Assembly (NCBI GenBank): GCA_009746045.1
Contig: RPFO01000041.1
Span: 4,408,920-4,472,919, forward strand
From: Mesostigma viride
Lineage: Eukaryota; Streptophyta; Mesostigmatophyceae; Mesostigmatales; Mesostigmataceae
Length of the DNA: 64,000 bases
Direction: 5' to 3'
Shown here: piece by piece, positions 1 to 9,690 of the stretch
Numbering within the stretch: the first letter of the stretch is position 1
Layout: each line of letters opens with the position of its first letter
Position numbers and translations under genes: made by a program
Notes under the pieces: model-generated
The model's database searches: none
What the model was told of the DNA's origin: nothing
What the model saw: only the letters and a program-made list of their open reading frames with translations

Positions 1-126
1 CAGGAACGCAAGCTCCATGGGTGCACAGGGCCAATCCCCGACGAGAACCTGGAGAGGTTCTTTAACAGGGGAGACCACCGCCTCGCTATCCTGTGCAGCT
101 TCTTCCAGCTACCCCTGGACCAAATC

Positions 127-1074
127 AGTTGTACAAGCTGACGCTTATACTTTTTATGCGCAAACCTTTTAGCTAAGGTTAACGCATATTCTTACATCCT
201 GCGCAGGATGTAAGAATATGCGTTAACCTTAGCTAAAAGGTTTGCGCATAAAAAGTATAAGCGTCAGCTTGTACAACTTAAAACCTTTGCGCGTTGGGGC
301 GGAATATTAAGCGGCTCCCTAACTAGGGCTTTACTTCCGCATCGAATTACTAATTCGATATCGAATTACTGATTCGATAATAATCCCGGGAAGGTCCGAT
401 ATCTACCTCGCTAGGCGATTAATTAGGTCCGACCGGTGCCCCGGCGGATCCTCCCAAATAATCCCTACTCGGCACTGTCCCCACGAGGTTTCGAACCCGT
501 GACTTCCGCGCCGCGCCGGTTCTAAGTTGTACAAGCTGACGCTTATACTTTTTATGCGCAAACCTTTTAGCTAAGGTTAACGCATATTCTTACATCCTGC
601 GCAGGATGTAAGAATATGCGTTAACCTTAGCTAAAAGGTTTGCGCATAAAAAGTATAAGCGTCAGCTTGTACAACTTAGAACCGGCGCGGCGCGGAAGTC
701 ACGGGTTCGAAACCTCGTGGGGACAGTGCCGAGTAGGGATTATTTGGGAGGATCCGCCGGGGCACCGGTCGGACCTAATTAATCGCCTAGCGAGGTAGAT
801 ATCGGACCTTCCCGGGATTATTATCGAATCAGTAATTCGATATCGAATTAGTAATTCGATGCGGAAGTAAAGCCCTAGTTAGGGAGCCGCTTAATATTCC
901 GCCCCAACGCGCAAAGGTTTTAAGTTGTACAAGCTGACGCTTATACTTTTTATGCGCAAACCTTTTAGCTAAGGTTAACGCATATTCTTACATCCTGCGC
1001 AGGATGTAAGAATATGCGTTAACCTTAGCTAAAAGGTTTGCGCATAAAAAGTATAAGCGTCAGCTTGTACAACT
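127..1074. mobile_element. Giant hierarchical palindrome element (P-U'-P-U-P), 948 bp
   Basis: By eye the whole segment is a perfect palindrome centred between 600 and 601. It consists of three copies of a 152-bp perfect palindrome P (127-278, 525-676, 923-1074) separated by a 246-bp unit U in inverted copies (279-524 and 677-922). Each half of P also holds a smaller imperfect hairpin (TATGCGCAAACCTT pairing with AAGGTTAACGCATA). Termini are AGTT and AACT. Direct 5-bp copies of AAATC flank it (122-126 and 1075-1079), which indicates transposition. It has no convincing coding frame and must be non-autonomous if mobile. A second family member with the same plan but different sequence lies at 39989-40986. 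Confidence 0.9.
677..922 (+). repeat. U module of the first palindrome, tRNA-like head
   Basis: Reading outward from the central P, the unit begins TTAGAACCGG and reaches GGTTCGAAACC at 704-714, a good RNA polymerase III B box inside a T-arm-like stem (CACG...CGTG). It looks like the distal two thirds of a tRNA followed by an unrelated body, as in tRNA-derived SINEs; the acceptor and D-arm part is missing and replaced by P. The inverted copy is 279-524, with its B box at 487-497 on the minus strand. It shares GATTATTTGGG with the U module of the 39989 element. Confidence 0.55.
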
Positions 1075-2042
1075 AAATCGCCACCAACATCCGCGCCCCA
1101 GCCCAGCCTGCGCAGCCGACAGCCACATCGGCTTCCTCCCTCTGCAAGGATGACATCCGAGCAGTGCTGGAGGAGCACGTGACCTGGCCGTTGGCCGAGA
1201 AGCTGACCTCGCTGAACACGACACTCAACACGGTGGAGGCCCGGGTCTCCAATGTTGAAACCAAGGTCGTCCACAAGCTCCAACCCCAGTTTACGGCGCT
1301 GCACACCGCGGCACAGGCATCTGAGACGCATGCTGCACTTGTCTCTCGCCTCAACCAGGTGGAGGGCAAGTGCGGCGTGCTCATGAAGAAGCTTGAAGCC
1401 ATCACCGCCCACACCGAGGCCCTTGCCTCACAGGTCCCAAAGATAGCGGAGCAGACGGCCACCATCGCATCCCAGCCACCCCGGCTGGATGCTGGTGACC
1501 TCCCGCCGCTCTCCTATGCGGACCTGCTGCGGACCGCGACCGCCTCCACCACCGACGCCATCGCTACGAAGCTCCAGGAGCTGGAAGACCTCCGCCAGGC
1601 TCAACAACAGGAGGCCACCGACCGCGCCCGCCGCGACTGCCGGGTGGTGCTACGTCGCTTCCCCCAGAAGCCAGGTGAGACGTCAACCTCCCTTGCCGAC
1701 GAGCTTAAGGACCAGCTCCTTACCCTCATGGGCCTGGTAGGTGAGGTAGAACTGCGTGGGTGCCACCGCCTTCCCCACTCACGGGACAAGGCGGCTCCCC
1801 CACCAGTCCTGCTCACCTTCCCTTCCCGTGAGGACAAGCAGCGGTTCCTCTCTCGTCGCAAGCGGTTGCACGACCTCACCTGGACGCTGGATGACGACCT
1901 GACCCCCGCTCAGCAGCAGCAGCGACGTGACCTGTGGCCTGAATACCTCCGCCACAAGCAGGACCCCCAGAAGCCCAAGGTGTACTGGAGGGGCGGGGAC
2001 CTGATGATCAACCACAAGATGTGGACGCCCCCAGCCGGCTAG

Positions 2043-2966
2043 AATAGCTTGTAGCCCTCGCTTGACTTCATTGGTAGTCACTGCCGCAATGGCAGCCATG
2101 CTTAGAATGTTTGCCTAGTTGTGCCACCTTACCTAGTCACGTGCACCGCAAACGCACGGTACACAACCAGCCATAGCCCTATAGCTTAGTCCTTGTACAG
2201 CCATGCTACGTCCTGGCTTCGATCAGATTACTTGCCCACGCTCCTTGATATATGATATGCTCACACGGGTCTTATTGCACCCACAGTATGCCGGATCGTT
2301 AGCGTGTCCGTTTAGCTAGCGCGCCCGAATGCAGCTGTGGCATGCCTTTGGCATGAAGGAGACTGGGGGTCTCTGCCCTTTCTCCTGTTGTGCACACACA
2401 GGGATTAAAAGCACTTCGGTGCTCCGTGACTCCCCAACGGGAGCACGTGTTTTAATTAATTAATTAGCGTCTGCACAGGTGGCCAACTGCCAAAATTAAT
2501 AACTGCTACAGCTGAGCTCAGAATGCCACCAAACTTTGACAGTGCCTTCTATGGTCATGAGAAAATTTGACTATTACTTTTTAGGCCTAATTGATGTGTT
2601 ATGAGTGTGTATGTGGACGCCCCGCCTAAAAAAGCGTATTTTTTGCCAAAAAATTAATAACTCAAAGGGATGTGCTGATTTTGTTGATCCAATTAGGTAG
2701 AAACCATGTCCCATGACATTTTTATATGGGTATTACTTTTTTCATGCAACTGGTTCTCCCACTGTTCTGGGCAAGATGTGCCCCGGACAGCGTTTTTTTC
2801 TATTTTTAGCTCATAGCCGGTGTATGGCTGGGGGTAGTACCCCCAACAAGTGGTGGTATGCATGCCCAAACATCATGTTTATGGTCCCCAAACATCATTC
2901 AGTGGTTGTCAGTTGCATTTCTGTAGTTATTAGGGGGGGTCAGTTTTGATACATTTCCATGGGACC
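2043..2966. other. Non-coding repeat-derived interval
   Basis: I see no gene here. The first part is probably the 3' untranslated region of the L1-type element. Bases about 2286-2402 reappear inverted at about 53414-53515 (shared core GGCATGCCTTTGGCATGAAG). Bases about 2790-2900 reappear inverted and diverged at about 54690-54800. Both are dispersed repeats of unknown class. A TTAATTAATTAATT run lies near 2452. Confidence 0.6.
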
Positions 2967-3049
2967 CTCCCAAGGATAGGAATCTAAATTGAAGCAATGA
3001 AGGCAAAAGGAAAAACCTTGAATGTCTTAAGCAAAGAAAACAATTAAAA

Positions 3050-3300
3050 TCAATCCTTTTTAACCACAGTAATGGATAGGGAACCAAACTCTAAGGTGAG
3101 AGGAGTATCTGAACTAGATGAGGATGCAGCCCGTCTAGGGGGAGAAGAAGGAGGGGTAGCAAAGACTAGGGATTCCACGGGAGGACGACCATGAGGAATA
3201 GAGCGTACATGTAGGCCTAAATCTAATTCACTATGGTCTATAAGGAACTGCTGAGCTTCTTCAAAGGTCACAAATTTCTTATACCTAACTACGTTATATA
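3050..3300 (-). pseudogene. Viroplasmin-like leader ORF, broken copy (3' part)
   Basis: The minus strand encodes the end of the leader protein that is also found at 14072-14412: YKKFVTFEEAQQFL followed by a Ser/Pro-rich tail ending VVKKD. The 6.5-kb TIR element (3301-9780) cuts the frame just upstream of this part; 46 bp of the same frame lie at 9781-9826, and the rest lies beyond the 1,050-bp element, right of 10880. The copy therefore cannot be expressed intact. Confidence 0.75.
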
Positions 3301-3510
3301 TTCATTGAGAATGATAGATTACGGAGGTGAGATAGGCATGCAACATAAGGAAAAACCCGATAACTGGGAGAATAACCCTGAAGAAATTAATAGTAATCTG
3401 ACACAGACATCCAAGGATCACGCCAGCGGCACAAGGTACAACTAACTATACATCACAAAACTACACGCAGCAACAGCGCTGCCGGCCCACCATGCAGGCC
3501 TGGAAGGGAT

Positions 3511-6500
3511 CTAGACCGCATGGGTCGCGACAAAGTCGGCCCGGGTGCGGCGGAATAACACATCAGCCACGGTGCGAGTGAGGGCGAGTGACAGACGCTG
3601 CCGCCAATACGAGGACCACGTGCGGGCCGACCACGGGGCGGTCTGACCCTCGAGGTCGAGGCGGTCTTCACGGCGCTGGCAGCACTCGTGGAAAAACTCC
3701 GCTGTCTTGGGGCCCATGGCCCCGAACTCCTCAAGGACAAAGGGGATGACCCGGTGGGGCCCCACATTGCCGTAGGAGGCAAACTTGTCGCGCTCAGCCA
3801 CAGCGGCAGCAGCGCCGGCATCCACAGCCGCCCGGAGGATGTGGCGACCGGAAAGCGGCCGAGCCACGGAGACATCGATGAGCAGGTGGCAACCCTGCCC
3901 GTCGTAGTCAAGCACGGTAATGTCGGGGCGGTGGTTGGGTGAGTAGAGGGCGGCCCCATCCGCGTCCTCGCACTTGATGGTGGAGTGGGGAAAGACCGAC
4001 CGAACCATGGCACACACCACCCGGAGGAGAGCGGTATGGAGATAGAGGAACCAGTTCTGGTTCTGCTGGCCACCCATGCACGCGATGTAGTGCGTCCCAG
4101 TAGTATCCAGAGCAAGCCCGCAGCTGCCGCAGGACGCACCCGCCGTGATGAGAGGTTGCGGGGCAAAGAGCTGGTGGCGGAGAGCGATGGCGTAAAGGGC
4201 CGGAACCAGTGTGAACAAAGGGCTCATGGGGAGGGCGCGCAGGAATGCGGACCCCACGCTCCCCTCAAGGGAAACGGAGTGAAGCCAAGCCTTCCCCTGA
4301 TCGTTCAAGCTCGCATGCAGACCCATCCAGTCGGCACAGTGTAGTATACCCGCGTAGGTCTTTTGTTGTTTTTCATGAACGCAGGCAGGGAAGACACTAG
4401 GACTGACGACAGTGGACACGCCGGGCGTGCCCCGGGGCAGGCGACGGTGGACGGCCTGAGCGGGGCGGACGAGGTCGCAAGCCTGCTGGATCCCGAGGTA
4501 AGAATCCTGCACAGCCTGCACAAAGGGGAAGGGGGATGGGGTGACCAAGTCGGGAATGGCGCTGACGGCGCTGGGGACCAACCGGCGGATCTCCGCCCAG
4601 GCCTGAGCAACAGAGCCAAGGAAGGCGGCGGGGGCGAGGCGGGCGGCGCGGGTGAGCCCACACCCGCCCATGCGGCAGGGGAGGGTGGCCAAGCGCATGG
4701 AGTGAGCTGGCAGGCTAGGGCCGGGGAGGAGCACCTGCAAGGCGGCCTGAATGCGCTCGTCATGGCCTTCCGCGGCAAGCCGCACCAAGTGGGGGGGAGC
4801 GCCACGGAGCCAGTGAACCACCCGCGGGTGGGCGCAAAACCACAGGAGGAGCCCTTTGGTCTGGGGGTCCTTGAGGCGCGCCCAAGTCTCGAGGACATGG
4901 GTGCGCTGTTCCACGGTGGCCCGGAGCTCCTCTTCGACGTAGTCAGGGTCACCCACAGGGACGCCCAGGCACGAGAAACCACGCGCCCGCGCCAATGCCC
5001 CCGGGATAGCCGCGGGGAAGCCAGAGCAGTCCCCCTGGGGCGAAAAGACTGCACACTTGGGGAGGGTGAGCCGAAGGTTGATGGCCGCCATGGCCACTTC
5101 AAGGGCAGCCAGGGCGGCAACCACAGCGTCGGCCGGGCCAAGGGCATGGATATCGTCCATATAGGCGAGGAGCACGACATCCGGGTGCGCAGCGTGGACA
5201 CCTTGGAGAGCCTTGTGCAGCGGGGCAGACAGGTAAAAGGGGCCGAGGGGGTCACCTTGCTGGGTTCCCGTGCGGGAAGCGATGTCGGCGAACGTCCCAT
5301 CCTCCATGAGGAAGGAGAGTTGAGTGGGTTCGCCGTAGCAGGCTGCTGTCCACGCAAGAAGGTCAGGGAACGCCTCGCCGACGGCCTCAAAGATGCTAGC
5401 CTTGGTGACAGCATTGAACGCATTGTGGCAATCCACCTTCAGCGCCACATGGGTCGGATGCGTCTCGAGGTAGGCCTGAACTGTGTGCACGATGATGTCG
5501 CTGCCCCCTTTGGTGGCGACGCCAAGCTGGGCCGCGACGGACTCCTCAGTATCACTCCGGTTGGGGCAGAAGTAGGCGCGAAACTCGGGGGCCTTTTGGC
5601 GACAAATGACCTTACTCACCAGCTTGCGTAGGACCTCGCCGCAAGCAATGGGACGAACGCGGCCAGCAGGCGGGGGGACGTCGTCTTTCAGGAGGGCAAT
5701 GAGGCGTGCCCCAGCCAGCCAAGGGCGCGCCGCGGGGGCCAGGGACCCCGCGGCCAAGTCGGCGGCAGCCTCAAAGAGTGCGGTCGCCCCGCCATGGCCC
5801 GCCATCACGGAGAGGTGCTCGTAGCGCCAGCCTGAGGGGCCGGTGGAGGAGGCGTTCGGCAGATCCTTCAGCACAGCCGTGAAGATGTCCAGGTCCAGGA
5901 CAATAGGCGGGGGCGGGGGGGTGGCCGGGGCGGGCACCGCAAAGGCCGGTTCGTCGGGGTGAAGGTCGCGCAAAGCCTGCAGGGTCGGGGGAGTGGAGGG
6001 AGCCAACGCGGTCAGTTCAAGCTTTTGCATGGCCCGGCTCAATTCACCTACCTTCACCAACCGCATGACGTCAGCTTCCACCCGGGCAAAGGAGGCGGCC
6101 CCCGACACCCGGGTGGAGGCCGGAGGCTGCAGCGCCCACAGCCCTTCCCAATCCCCGAGGAGGAACCGCCGGCAGCGAGCGATGACCGCACCCTGTACGC
6201 CACGCACGCCCCGCTCCAACGGCGCTAAGAGGAGCCGGGGGGTGACGAGAAACAGCTTGTGGCCGAGTTCGTCGAGAGGGTGACTATGCATCCGGGCCAG
6301 GGAAAGCAGGGCGCAGCGCGTAAACAAGCTCCGGGCGCGGTGAGGGACGTCCGGGAGCGTCATGCAAGGGTTGCGCGCACAGGCGGCAAAAGGGAGCGTG
6401 GCCAGGAATGCCCAGCCTGCCGAGAGGTCCCCCGGATCGCTCGTACCCTGCGATGCCGGTGGAGGGGCAGGGGCCGACCGAGGGGCCGCCCCGGACCGGG

Positions 6501-7431
6501 AGGCCGGTGCGGCCGCCGGGCCGCCGGGCAGGCCGTTCTGGGGGGTTTGGCGGCGGCACTGCCGCTCATGCTGGTACCGCCCGTGGATCGAAAAAATCCG
6601 CTGGCAATGGGCTGCCGGGCAGCGGTAGCAGTCCATGGCGCGCATGGCGGCCTCCGTGATGTGGGGGTGGGAAGCCCGAATGTGCACCAGCAACGAATTC
6701 CGGTTGGGCAGGCGCGCGCCACACGGGTCACCAAGGGGACCATCGACTTGGCAATAATGGAAGCCATCTGAGGGGGTGCGCCCACCCGGTTGGGCCGGCC
6801 CGGGTCGAGAGGGGGAGGGGTCGGGAGCACCCTCAGCCAGAGGAACTACAGCTGCAGCGGAACCCAGGGCGGGGCCGGCCGCCGGGCGGTCAGCAGGGCT
6901 CGTGGCAGCCGAGGACAAGACCGGCGCGGGGACGGCCCCCACGGCCGGGAGGGGGGCGCTGGAGGAGGCAGCCAAGCCGGCGCGCGACCCACGACCACGC
7001 ACAGGGGAGGCAGGTGTCGGGGCAGGCGCGTGGGACTGGCGGCGCACGGACACGGGCGAGGGCCCCAGCGGGAGAACGCCAGGAGGCAAGGGGGAAAGGA
7101 CCGCGGCCCGGCAAAGGGGGCAGGTGGCGGAGGTCGCGTGCAAGCTCGTGGCGATGCAAGCTTGATGGAAGACGTGGCCGCAAGCAGGGAGGCGGCAGAG
7201 ACCGTCACCAGGGCGAGGCAGGTCCAAGCAGATGGGGCAGGAGGGGCCGCTGGCAGTGACATCCACCAAGTGGGCCGGCCCGTAGTGGGCGGGCGCCGCG
7301 TCCCACCCCAGCTCCCAGCTCGGCAGTCGGGCGATCTCATCGGCGGAGAGAAGACGGCGGCGCGGACCAGCAGGGTGCCAGACATGGGGGATGCCCGCAA
7401 GCTCGAGCACATCGTGCAAGATGGCGGGCAC
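3511..7431 (-). CDS. LINE ORF2: RING-H2 finger, C2H2, reverse transcriptase, CCHC, restriction-like endonuclease
   Basis: The open frame encodes about 1,306 residues. Residues about 65-107 form a RING-H2 finger (CPIC, CGHVFH, C, CPLC spacing), a type that usually binds E2 ubiquitin-conjugating enzymes. Residues about 226-292 hold C2H2-like fingers. Reverse transcriptase motifs include KVDCHNAFN (Asp about 667), TGTQQGDPLGP (721-731) and AYMDD (756-760). Near the C-terminus, CGSCG...HYIAC is a CCHC knuckle, followed by HRPDI (about 1167), LLIDVSVARP and a Lys/Tyr pair, the PD-(D/E)XK endonuclease signature of R2-type LINEs. This would nick target DNA for target-primed reverse transcription. 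No ATG is present at the N-terminus; the frame extends upstream and overlaps ORF1 across nine G at 7462-7470, suggesting a single ORF or a frameshift. Confidence 0.85.
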   Translation of the reverse strand: MPAILHDVLELAGIPHVWHPAGPRRRLLSADEIARLPSWELGWDAAPAHYGPAHLVDVTASGPSCPICLDLPRPGDGLCRLPACGHVFHQACIATSLHATSATCPLCRAAVLSPLPPGVLPLGPSPVSVRRQSHAPAPTPASPVRGRGSRAGLAASSSAPLPAVGAVPAPVLSSAATSPADRPAAGPALGSAAAVVPLAEGAPDPSPSRPGPAQPGGRTPSDGFHYCQVDGPLGDPCGARLPNRNSLLVHIRASHPHITEAAMRAMDCYRCPAAHCQRIFSIHGRYQHERQCRRQTPQNGLPGGPAAAPASRSGAAPRSAPAPPPASQGTSDPGDLSAGWAFLATLPFAACARNPCMTLPDVPHRARSLFTRCALLSLARMHSHPLDELGHKLFLVTPRLLLAPLERGVRGVQGAVIARCRRFLLGDWEGLWALQPPASTRVSGAASFARVEADVMRLVKVGELSRAMQKLELTALAPSTPPTLQALRDLHPDEPAFAVPAPATPPPPPIVLDLDIFTAVLKDLPNASSTGPSGWRYEHLSVMAGHGGATALFEAAADLAAGSLAPAARPWLAGARLIALLKDDVPPPAGRVRPIACGEVLRKLVSKVICRQKAPEFRAYFCPNRSDTEESVAAQLGVATKGGSDIIVHTVQAYLETHPTHVALKVDCHNAFNAVTKASIFEAVGEAFPDLLAWTAACYGEPTQLSFLMEDGTFADIASRTGTQQGDPLGPFYLSAPLHKALQGVHAAHPDVVLLAYMDDIHALGPADAVVAALAALEVAMAAINLRLTLPKCAVFSPQGDCSGFPAAIPGALARARGFSCLGVPVGDPDYVEEELRATVEQRTHVLETWARLKDPQTKGLLLWFCAHPRVVHWLRGAPPHLVRLAAEGHDERIQAALQVLLPGPSLPAHSMRLATLPCRMGGCGLTRAARLAPAAFLGSVAQAWAEIRRLVPSAVSAIPDLVTPSPFPFVQAVQDSYLGIQQACDLVRPAQAVHRRLPRGTPGVSTVVSPSVFPACVHEKQQKTYAGILHCADWMGLHASLNDQGKAWLHSVSLEGSVGSAFLRALPMSPLFTLVPALYAIALRHQLFAPQPLITAGASCGSCGLALDTTGTHYIACMGGQQNQNWFLYLHTALLRVVCAMVRSVFPHSTIKCEDADGAALYSPNHRPDITVLDYDGQGCHLLIDVSVARPLSGRHILRAAVDAGAAAAVAERDKFASYGNVGPHRVIPFVLEEFGAMGPKTAEFFHECCQRREDRLDLEGQTAPWSARTWSSYWRQRLSLALTRTVADVLFRRTRADFVATHAV

Positions 7432-7445
7432 GGCCGCACCCGCGC

Positions 7446-8717
7446 TCAGCTCAAGAACACGCCCCCCCCCGCATCGTACAGAACCAGGTCGCCGGCGTGC
7501 ACGGTGACAGGAGCCCCGAAGTCAACGCGCAGGCGGGCGGCTTGCGCTGGGGTGACCGCCGTAGTCAAGCGCCCGTGGGCCTGCGCAACAAGGCCGGCCG
7601 AGCCGGGCCCGGCAGAGGCAAGAAACGTGTGCAGCTGAGGGCGATCGAGCAAGGCGTGGTCGGTGGCCCCCCCAGCGAGATATGTCGCACGGGCGGCCTG
7701 CTGGGCCTGCACGGCAAGCCCTGTAGCAAAGAGCACCACCGCCTGCGCCACTTGAGCGTCCAGATTCAGGAGCCATTCTTGGCGCACCGCGGGCAGGTGC
7801 CAAGGCAGGCGGCCGCCGGCATGGTAGTCCTCGAGGACAAACCCCCAAAGCGTGGAGGCAAGGACAGGGGGGGAGGCTGCCTGCAGCATGTGCCGGACAC
7901 GAACCACAAGGGCACTAAATTCAGGGGGCCGTGGGAGCGTAGGAAACGCCGCGTGCAAGCCGACAGCGTCCAACAGCAAGGGGCAATACAGCCAAGAGAA
8001 CGTGGCGTGCCGGAGCGCGCTGACGCCCGCAATGTTGGTGGGGGGCCAAACGGAGAAGTCGTGGGACCCAAGCGCGGCCGACCAGGGGCCCACCACAGGA
8101 GTCGCCGCAGGGTGTCCCACAGCCTCAGGGAGGAGAGCCGCCAGGGACCCCTCAAGCACAGGAGGACGCAGGTCAGTGGCCACCGCCGTGCTGGCCGGAG
8201 GTGGATCCCCAGAGCTAGGCGGGGCAGGGCCAGGGGACCCCGCGGAGGGGCCGGACGTGACGGCGCGGGGAGAGCGGGAGCACGGTGTGGAACCCTCCAC
8301 GAGGTCCGCAAGGCCCAGGAGAGGGTCCAGCGAGGGGCTGCGGGAGGGGGCGCGGGCCGAATGGGATCCCGGGGTCGACACGGCCGCGCGTCGGGAGCCT
8401 AGGGACGGCCGAGGCGGGGCCACGCAATGAGGGCACGCCCAAGGACCCGGGGGAGGCAGCCGGAAGAGGGGCGGGACCAAGCAGCGCGTGTGCCAGCCGC
8501 ATTGGCACGAATCACACACAAGGAGACGGGGGGCATCCTCACCACTGTGGCAGACCTCGCACACAAGCGAGAGTGGCACAGGGGCGCCACGACCGCCGTC
8601 GTCCAGGTCGCCCATCTCCTGCAGGTGCGCCGCGATGCGTAAGGACCGACGCGGCGCAGGGGCGCCACTAGGCAGCGCATCCCGCGCCCGGGAGGTGCGG
8701 CGTCGTGAAGGAGGCAT
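7446..8717 (-). CDS. LINE ORF1 region: PHD-finger protein
   Basis: The frame starts at ATG 8717 (MPPSRRRTS) and ends with TGA at 7446-7448. A C4-H-C3 PHD finger reads CEVC, CDSC, GWHTRC, CPHC in correct order and spacing near the N-terminus, after a basic stretch. PHD fingers commonly read histone H3 tails, which could target the element to chromatin. The rest is Pro/Ala-rich without a motif I recognise. The last few residues (GGGVFLS) follow a nine-G run, and changing frame there would fuse this protein directly to the RING/RT protein. R2-type LINEs normally have one ORF, so the split may be a homopolymer indel, either in the element or in the assembly. Confidence 0.75.
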   Translation of the reverse strand: MPPSRRRTSRARDALPSGAPAPRRSLRIAAHLQEMGDLDDGGRGAPVPLSLVCEVCHSGEDAPRLLVCDSCQCGWHTRCLVPPLFRLPPPGPWACPHCVAPPRPSLGSRRAAVSTPGSHSARAPSRSPSLDPLLGLADLVEGSTPCSRSPRAVTSGPSAGSPGPAPPSSGDPPPASTAVATDLRPPVLEGSLAALLPEAVGHPAATPVVGPWSAALGSHDFSVWPPTNIAGVSALRHATFSWLYCPLLLDAVGLHAAFPTLPRPPEFSALVVRVRHMLQAASPPVLASTLWGFVLEDYHAGGRLPWHLPAVRQEWLLNLDAQVAQAVVLFATGLAVQAQQAARATYLAGGATDHALLDRPQLHTFLASAGPGSAGLVAQAHGRLTTAVTPAQAARLRVDFGAPVTVHAGDLVLYDAGGGVFLS

Positions 8718-8804
8718 GGGGGAGGTGCGTAAAACAACGGAACCGGAAGCGCGGGGGGGAGAGCGAGATGCGGACGGGGGGGGTTTGGGGGGCGTGCCCC
8801 CCAA

Positions 8805-9690
8805 GCGGTGGAGCCACAACTAACGGGAAAGCCGCATTCAAATTCGCCTAGCCCACGGGTCACAATTGGCCGACAGGTAGATGCAGCCAGCCCCGGGCGT
8901 GTCGCAGACAGTAATCACTACCGTAGGCCGCGGTGCCGCACCTCGGCGCAGGTTTTTTCAGCTGTGCATGGAGAAAAAAACGTGTCTCAATCCAGGAACC
9001 CCCGTCGGTTCATCATGTCAGCCTAGAAAACTGGAGCGGTGGAGCCACAACTAACGGGAAAGCCGCATTCAAATTCGCCTAGCCCACGGGTCACAATTGG
9101 CCGACAGGTAGATGCAGCCAGCCCCGGGCGTGTCGCAGACAGTAATCACTACCGTAGGCCGCGGTGCCGCACCTCGGCGCAGGTTTTTTCAGCTGTGCAT
9201 GGAGAAAAAAACGTGTCTCAATCCAGGAACCCCCGTCGGTTCATCATGTCAGCCTAGAAAACTGGAGCGGTGGAGCCACAACTAACGGGAAAGCCGCATT
9301 CAAATTCGCCTAGCCCACGGGTCACAATTGGCCGACAGGTAGATGCAGCCAGCCCCGGGCGTGTCGCAGACAGTAATCACTACCGTAGGCCGCGGTGCCG
9401 CACCTCGGCGCAGGTTTTTTCAGCTGTGCATGGAGAAAAAAACGTGTCTCAATCCAGGAACCCCCGTCGGTTCATCATGTCAGCCTAGAAAACTGGAGCG
9501 GTGGAGCCACAACTAACGGGAAAGCCGCATTCAAATTCGCCTAGCCCACGGGTCACAATTGGCCGACAGGTAGATGCAGCCAGCCCCGGGCGTGTCGCAG
9601 ACAGTAATCACTACCGTAGGCCGCGGTGCCGCACCTCGGCGCAGGTTTTTTCAGCTGTGCATGGAGAAAAAAACGTGTCTCAATCCAGGA
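8805..9690 (-). repeat. 231-bp tandem monomers at the LINE 5' end
   Basis: Four near-identical units begin at about 8805, 9036, 9267 and 9498; the last is cut at 9690. They sit immediately upstream of the PHD frame in element orientation. This is the arrangement of promoter monomers in some mouse L1 families. The apparent 72-residue frames in the units arise only because 231 is a multiple of three. I saw no sequence difference between the full units. Confidence 0.9.

Larger units (their letters stand above)
1..2042 (+). pseudogene. L1-type LINE ORF1 (RNA-binding protein), interrupted by a palindromic insertion
   Basis: The frame is open from base 1 (start lies outside the window) to 126, and resumes at 1080 to the stop at 2040-2042. 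The 948-bp palindrome at 127-1074 plus one copy of the 5-bp duplication AAATC separates the two parts. Removing them joins the codons in phase. The protein shows a heptad-like coiled-coil stretch (about 1200-1480) followed by an RRM-like block: RVVLRRFP, then RGCHRLP, then VLLTF and RFLSRRKRLHDL. This resembles the ORF1 RNA-binding domain of L1-type LINEs, which coats element RNA. The C-terminus is basic and ends at WTPPAG. A broken relative lies at 53500-53993. The ORF2 partner is not in the window. The family call rests on motif pattern only. Confidence 0.7.
3446..9690 (-). mobile_element. Full-length RLE-type LINE with PHD and RING fingers
   Basis: The minus-strand order is tandem 231-bp monomers (9690-8805), a PHD-finger frame (8717-7446), a RING/C2H2/reverse transcriptase/endonuclease frame (about 7431-3511), and a short 3' tail. 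The 3' limit is approximate. I could not identify its target duplication within the host TIR element. Two 5'-truncated relatives with clear target duplications are at 38087-38629 and 54206-54485, so the wider family moved recently. Confidence 0.8.

Noticed and set aside
690-715. Genuine tRNA gene in the palindromes
   Set aside because: Only the anticodon/T-arm side is present; the acceptor 5' strand and D-arm are missing.
4363-5631. A 422-codon plus-strand frame
   Set aside because: It lies opposite the reverse transcriptase frame; GC-rich codon bias opens the antisense strand. It has no domain.
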